Shown here piece by piece: positions 62,817 through 64,000 of a stretch of 64,000 nt of DNA (the first letter of the stretch is position 1; every line of letters starts with the position of its first letter). The translations under genes and the position numbers were made by a program. The notes beneath the pieces are model-generated. The model searched no databases. It was not told the DNA's origin and saw nothing but the letters and a program-made list of their open reading frames with translations. Source of the stretch: Burkholderiaceae bacterium (lineage in GTDB: Bacteria; Pseudomonadota; Gammaproteobacteria; Burkholderiales; Burkholderiaceae_E); the NCBI GenBank assembly GCA_024235875.1, contig JACKLP010000008.1:83088-147087 (forward strand), written 5' to 3'.

Positions 62817-63614
62817 TCAGCGGCGGGCGTCGAAGAACGCCGCCACCGCGGCGTCGTGCTCGGTGGTGTGGTGCGCCAGGGCCTGCAGCGCGGCCGAGAG
62901 CTGCAGCGTCTCGTCCAGTCTGGCGGTCTGTGCCTGGCGCAGCAAGCGCTTGGCCATTCGTAGTGCCGGGGCCGGATTGGCGGCCATGCGCATGGCCAGC
63001 GCTCGGGCCTCGTGCAGCAGCGCCTCGGGCGCGACGACTTTGGAGACCAGGCCGTATGACAAGGCCGTCGCGGCATCGATCATGTCGCCGGTGAAGCTCA
63101 TCTCGGCCGCGCGCGCGTAGCCGATCACGCGCTGCAGAAGCCAGGCACCGCCGTCGCCCGGAATGATCCCAAGCTTCACGAAGCTCTCGGCAAAGCGGGC
63201 CTTCTCGGACGCGATGCGCGTGTCGCACATGCAGGCGAGGTCGCAGCCCGCGCCCACGGCCGGGCCGTTGACCGCGGCGATCGTCGGCACCTCGAGCGCG
63301 TGCAGCGCGAGCGGGATGCGCTGGATGCCCCCGAGATAGCCTTGCGAGATCTGGTAGGGCGTGCCGCCGGCGATGCCCTTCTTGTCGCGCATGTCCTTGA
63401 CGTTGCCGCCGGCCGAGAACGCACTGCCGGCACCGGTGAGGATCACGACCTTCGCGTCCGGGTCGGCGCGCACGCCGTCGCAGGCGGCGACGAGCTCGTC
63501 CCACTGCGCCTGGGTCGAGAGGGCGTTGCGTTCATCGGGCCGGTTCAGGGTCAGCGTGTAGATCCCGGCGTCGTGCTCGACGCGGACGAAGTCCTGGGCA
63601 AATTCGGTGCTCAT
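62817..63614 (-). CDS. Crotonase/enoyl-CoA-hydratase family protein with atypical active site
   Basis: A 265-residue crotonase. Substrate-binding and oxyanion residues are normal (LNRPDERNALS, AFSAGGNVKDM, AAVNGPAVGAGCDLACMCD). The two catalytic glutamates of enoyl-CoA hydratase are replaced: the first is D125 and the second aligns with F145 (RFAESFVKLG). The later GIIPGDGGAWLL and C-terminal lid helices are present. Such variants include isomerases, hydrolases and dehalogenases, so the reaction cannot be stated. It lies 18 bp from the exporter gene and 43 bp from the acyl-CoA dehydrogenase gene. Confidence 0.9.
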   Translation of the reverse strand: MSTEFAQDFVRVEHDAGIYTLTLNRPDERNALSTQAQWDELVAACDGVRADPDAKVVILTGAGSAFSAGGNVKDMRDKKGIAGGTPYQISQGYLGGIQRIPLALHALEVPTIAAVNGPAVGAGCDLACMCDTRIASEKARFAESFVKLGIIPGDGGAWLLQRVIGYARAAEMSFTGDMIDAATALSYGLVSKVVAPEALLHEARALAMRMAANPAPALRMAKRLLRQAQTARLDETLQLSAALQALAHHTTEHDAAVAAFFDARR

Positions 63615-63657
63615 CGTGGGTTCTTCCTGTTGCGGATGAATCGGTGCAACCCGGGCC

Positions 63658-64000
63658 TCAGGCGGACTGGCTCGGTAGCGCCATCATGTCGGTGACGGTG
63701 CGCCACAGGCCTGCCTCGCGCACGACTGCCGCGCCAAGACGCTCGGCACAGCCGATCTCTCCGCCCAGGGCCTCGGCCGCCTCGGCCCGCCAGCGCAGCA
63801 GGTTCAGGGAGTGGTGGTGCAGCGCATATTCTCGTGTGAATCCGATGGCGCCATGGACCTGGTGGCTGGCATCGTAGACGCAGGACACCGCGTCTCCGCT
63901 CACCACGACCGCGGCGTCGATCAGCGCGCAGGTGCGATCGCCGTCCAGGCCCTCGGTGCAAAGCGCCGACAGTGCCAGGTCGGTAGCCGCCTGGGCCGCT
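63658..64000 (-). CDS. Acyl-CoA dehydrogenase, C-terminal part (5' truncated by window edge)
   Basis: 114 residues in frame from 63999 down to the stop at 63658. The stretch VYDASHQVHGAIGFTREYALHHHSLNLLRWRAEA is typical of the C-terminal helical domain of acyl-CoA dehydrogenases, where the QxxGxxGxT-like region helps bind FAD and the next subunit. The N-terminal two thirds and the catalytic base lie beyond the window. It provides the desaturation step upstream of the crotonases in the same minus-strand block. Confidence 0.88.
   Translation of the reverse strand, partial: AAQAATDLALSALCTEGLDGDRTCALIDAAVVVSGDAVSCVYDASHQVHGAIGFTREYALHHHSLNLLRWRAEAAEALGGEIGCAERLGAAVVREAGLWRTVTDMMALPSQSA

Overview
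The window is about 68% G+C by eye, densely coded, and looks like a stretch of chromosome from a betaproteobacterium, probably Burkholderiales. Supporting signs are a Bug/TctC-type receptor with its tripartite tricarboxylate transporter, many CoA-linked catabolic genes, an HrcA/CIRCE-controlled groESL operon, and the elongator tRNA-Met sequence. I see no insertion sequence with a transposase, no prophage, no CRISPR array and no rRNA. The first and last genes are cut by the window edges.

Layout. 1-1830: end of a hydantoinase A-type gene and a complete hydantoinase B-type gene (+). 1921-5119: Slam-like outer-membrane protein, miaB and a small exported protein (-). 5223-5338: tRNA-Met with its own promoter and terminator. 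5356-8616: TctD/TctE-like two-component pair and pyrF (-). 8654-11797: glpD and glpK, divergent, with only 27 bp between their TTG start codons. 12002-16552: a single-chain 2-oxoacid:ferredoxin oxidoreductase and a lipase-like hydrolase (+). 16552-16816: a 265-bp element of nested perfect inverted repeats without an ORF. 16888-20032: secreted DUF1501/DUF1800 pair (-).

20212-31782 is a divergent carboxylate uptake/activation locus. One arm (-) encodes the tripartite transporter, a cyclase-family hydrolase, a transglutaminase-like protein and a PaaK-like ligase. The other arm (+) encodes an acylating aldehyde dehydrogenase, an acyl-CoA ligase and a PaaZ-type fusion. Two perfect palindromes sit between the arms. 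31841-34128: ethanolamine ammonia-lyase eutBC without a microcompartment. 34233-38299: thioesterase, GNAT-C39 peptidase fusion, RimK-family ATP-grasp ligase and a polysaccharide-deacetylase-like protein, a candidate uncharacterised amide/peptide system. 38332-44626: MBL hydrolase, two paralogous HAF-repeat-like lipoproteins, a small monooxygenase and serA/serC. 44644-46865: groESL with CIRCE, sigma-70 promoter and terminator. 46886-50270: YjbQ family, an Ig-repeat protein behind a near-perfect sigma-54 promoter, and a cysteine-cluster protein.

50582-64000 is a long CoA-thioester catabolic region: SDRs, thiolase, MaoC, amidohydrolase, aldo/keto reductase, acyl-CoA synthetase, methyltransferase, RidA, two crotonases, GST, TauE/SafE exporter and an acyl-CoA dehydrogenase. 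The gene set fits activation and beta-oxidation of an unidentified unsaturated or ring-derived acid. The first crotonase keeps the catalytic triad of dienoyl-CoA isomerase. The most unusual items are the nested-repeat element at 16552-16816, the GNAT-C39/RimK pair, the paired palindromes at 26663-26702, and the sigma-54 promoter with overlying dyad at 47424-47465.
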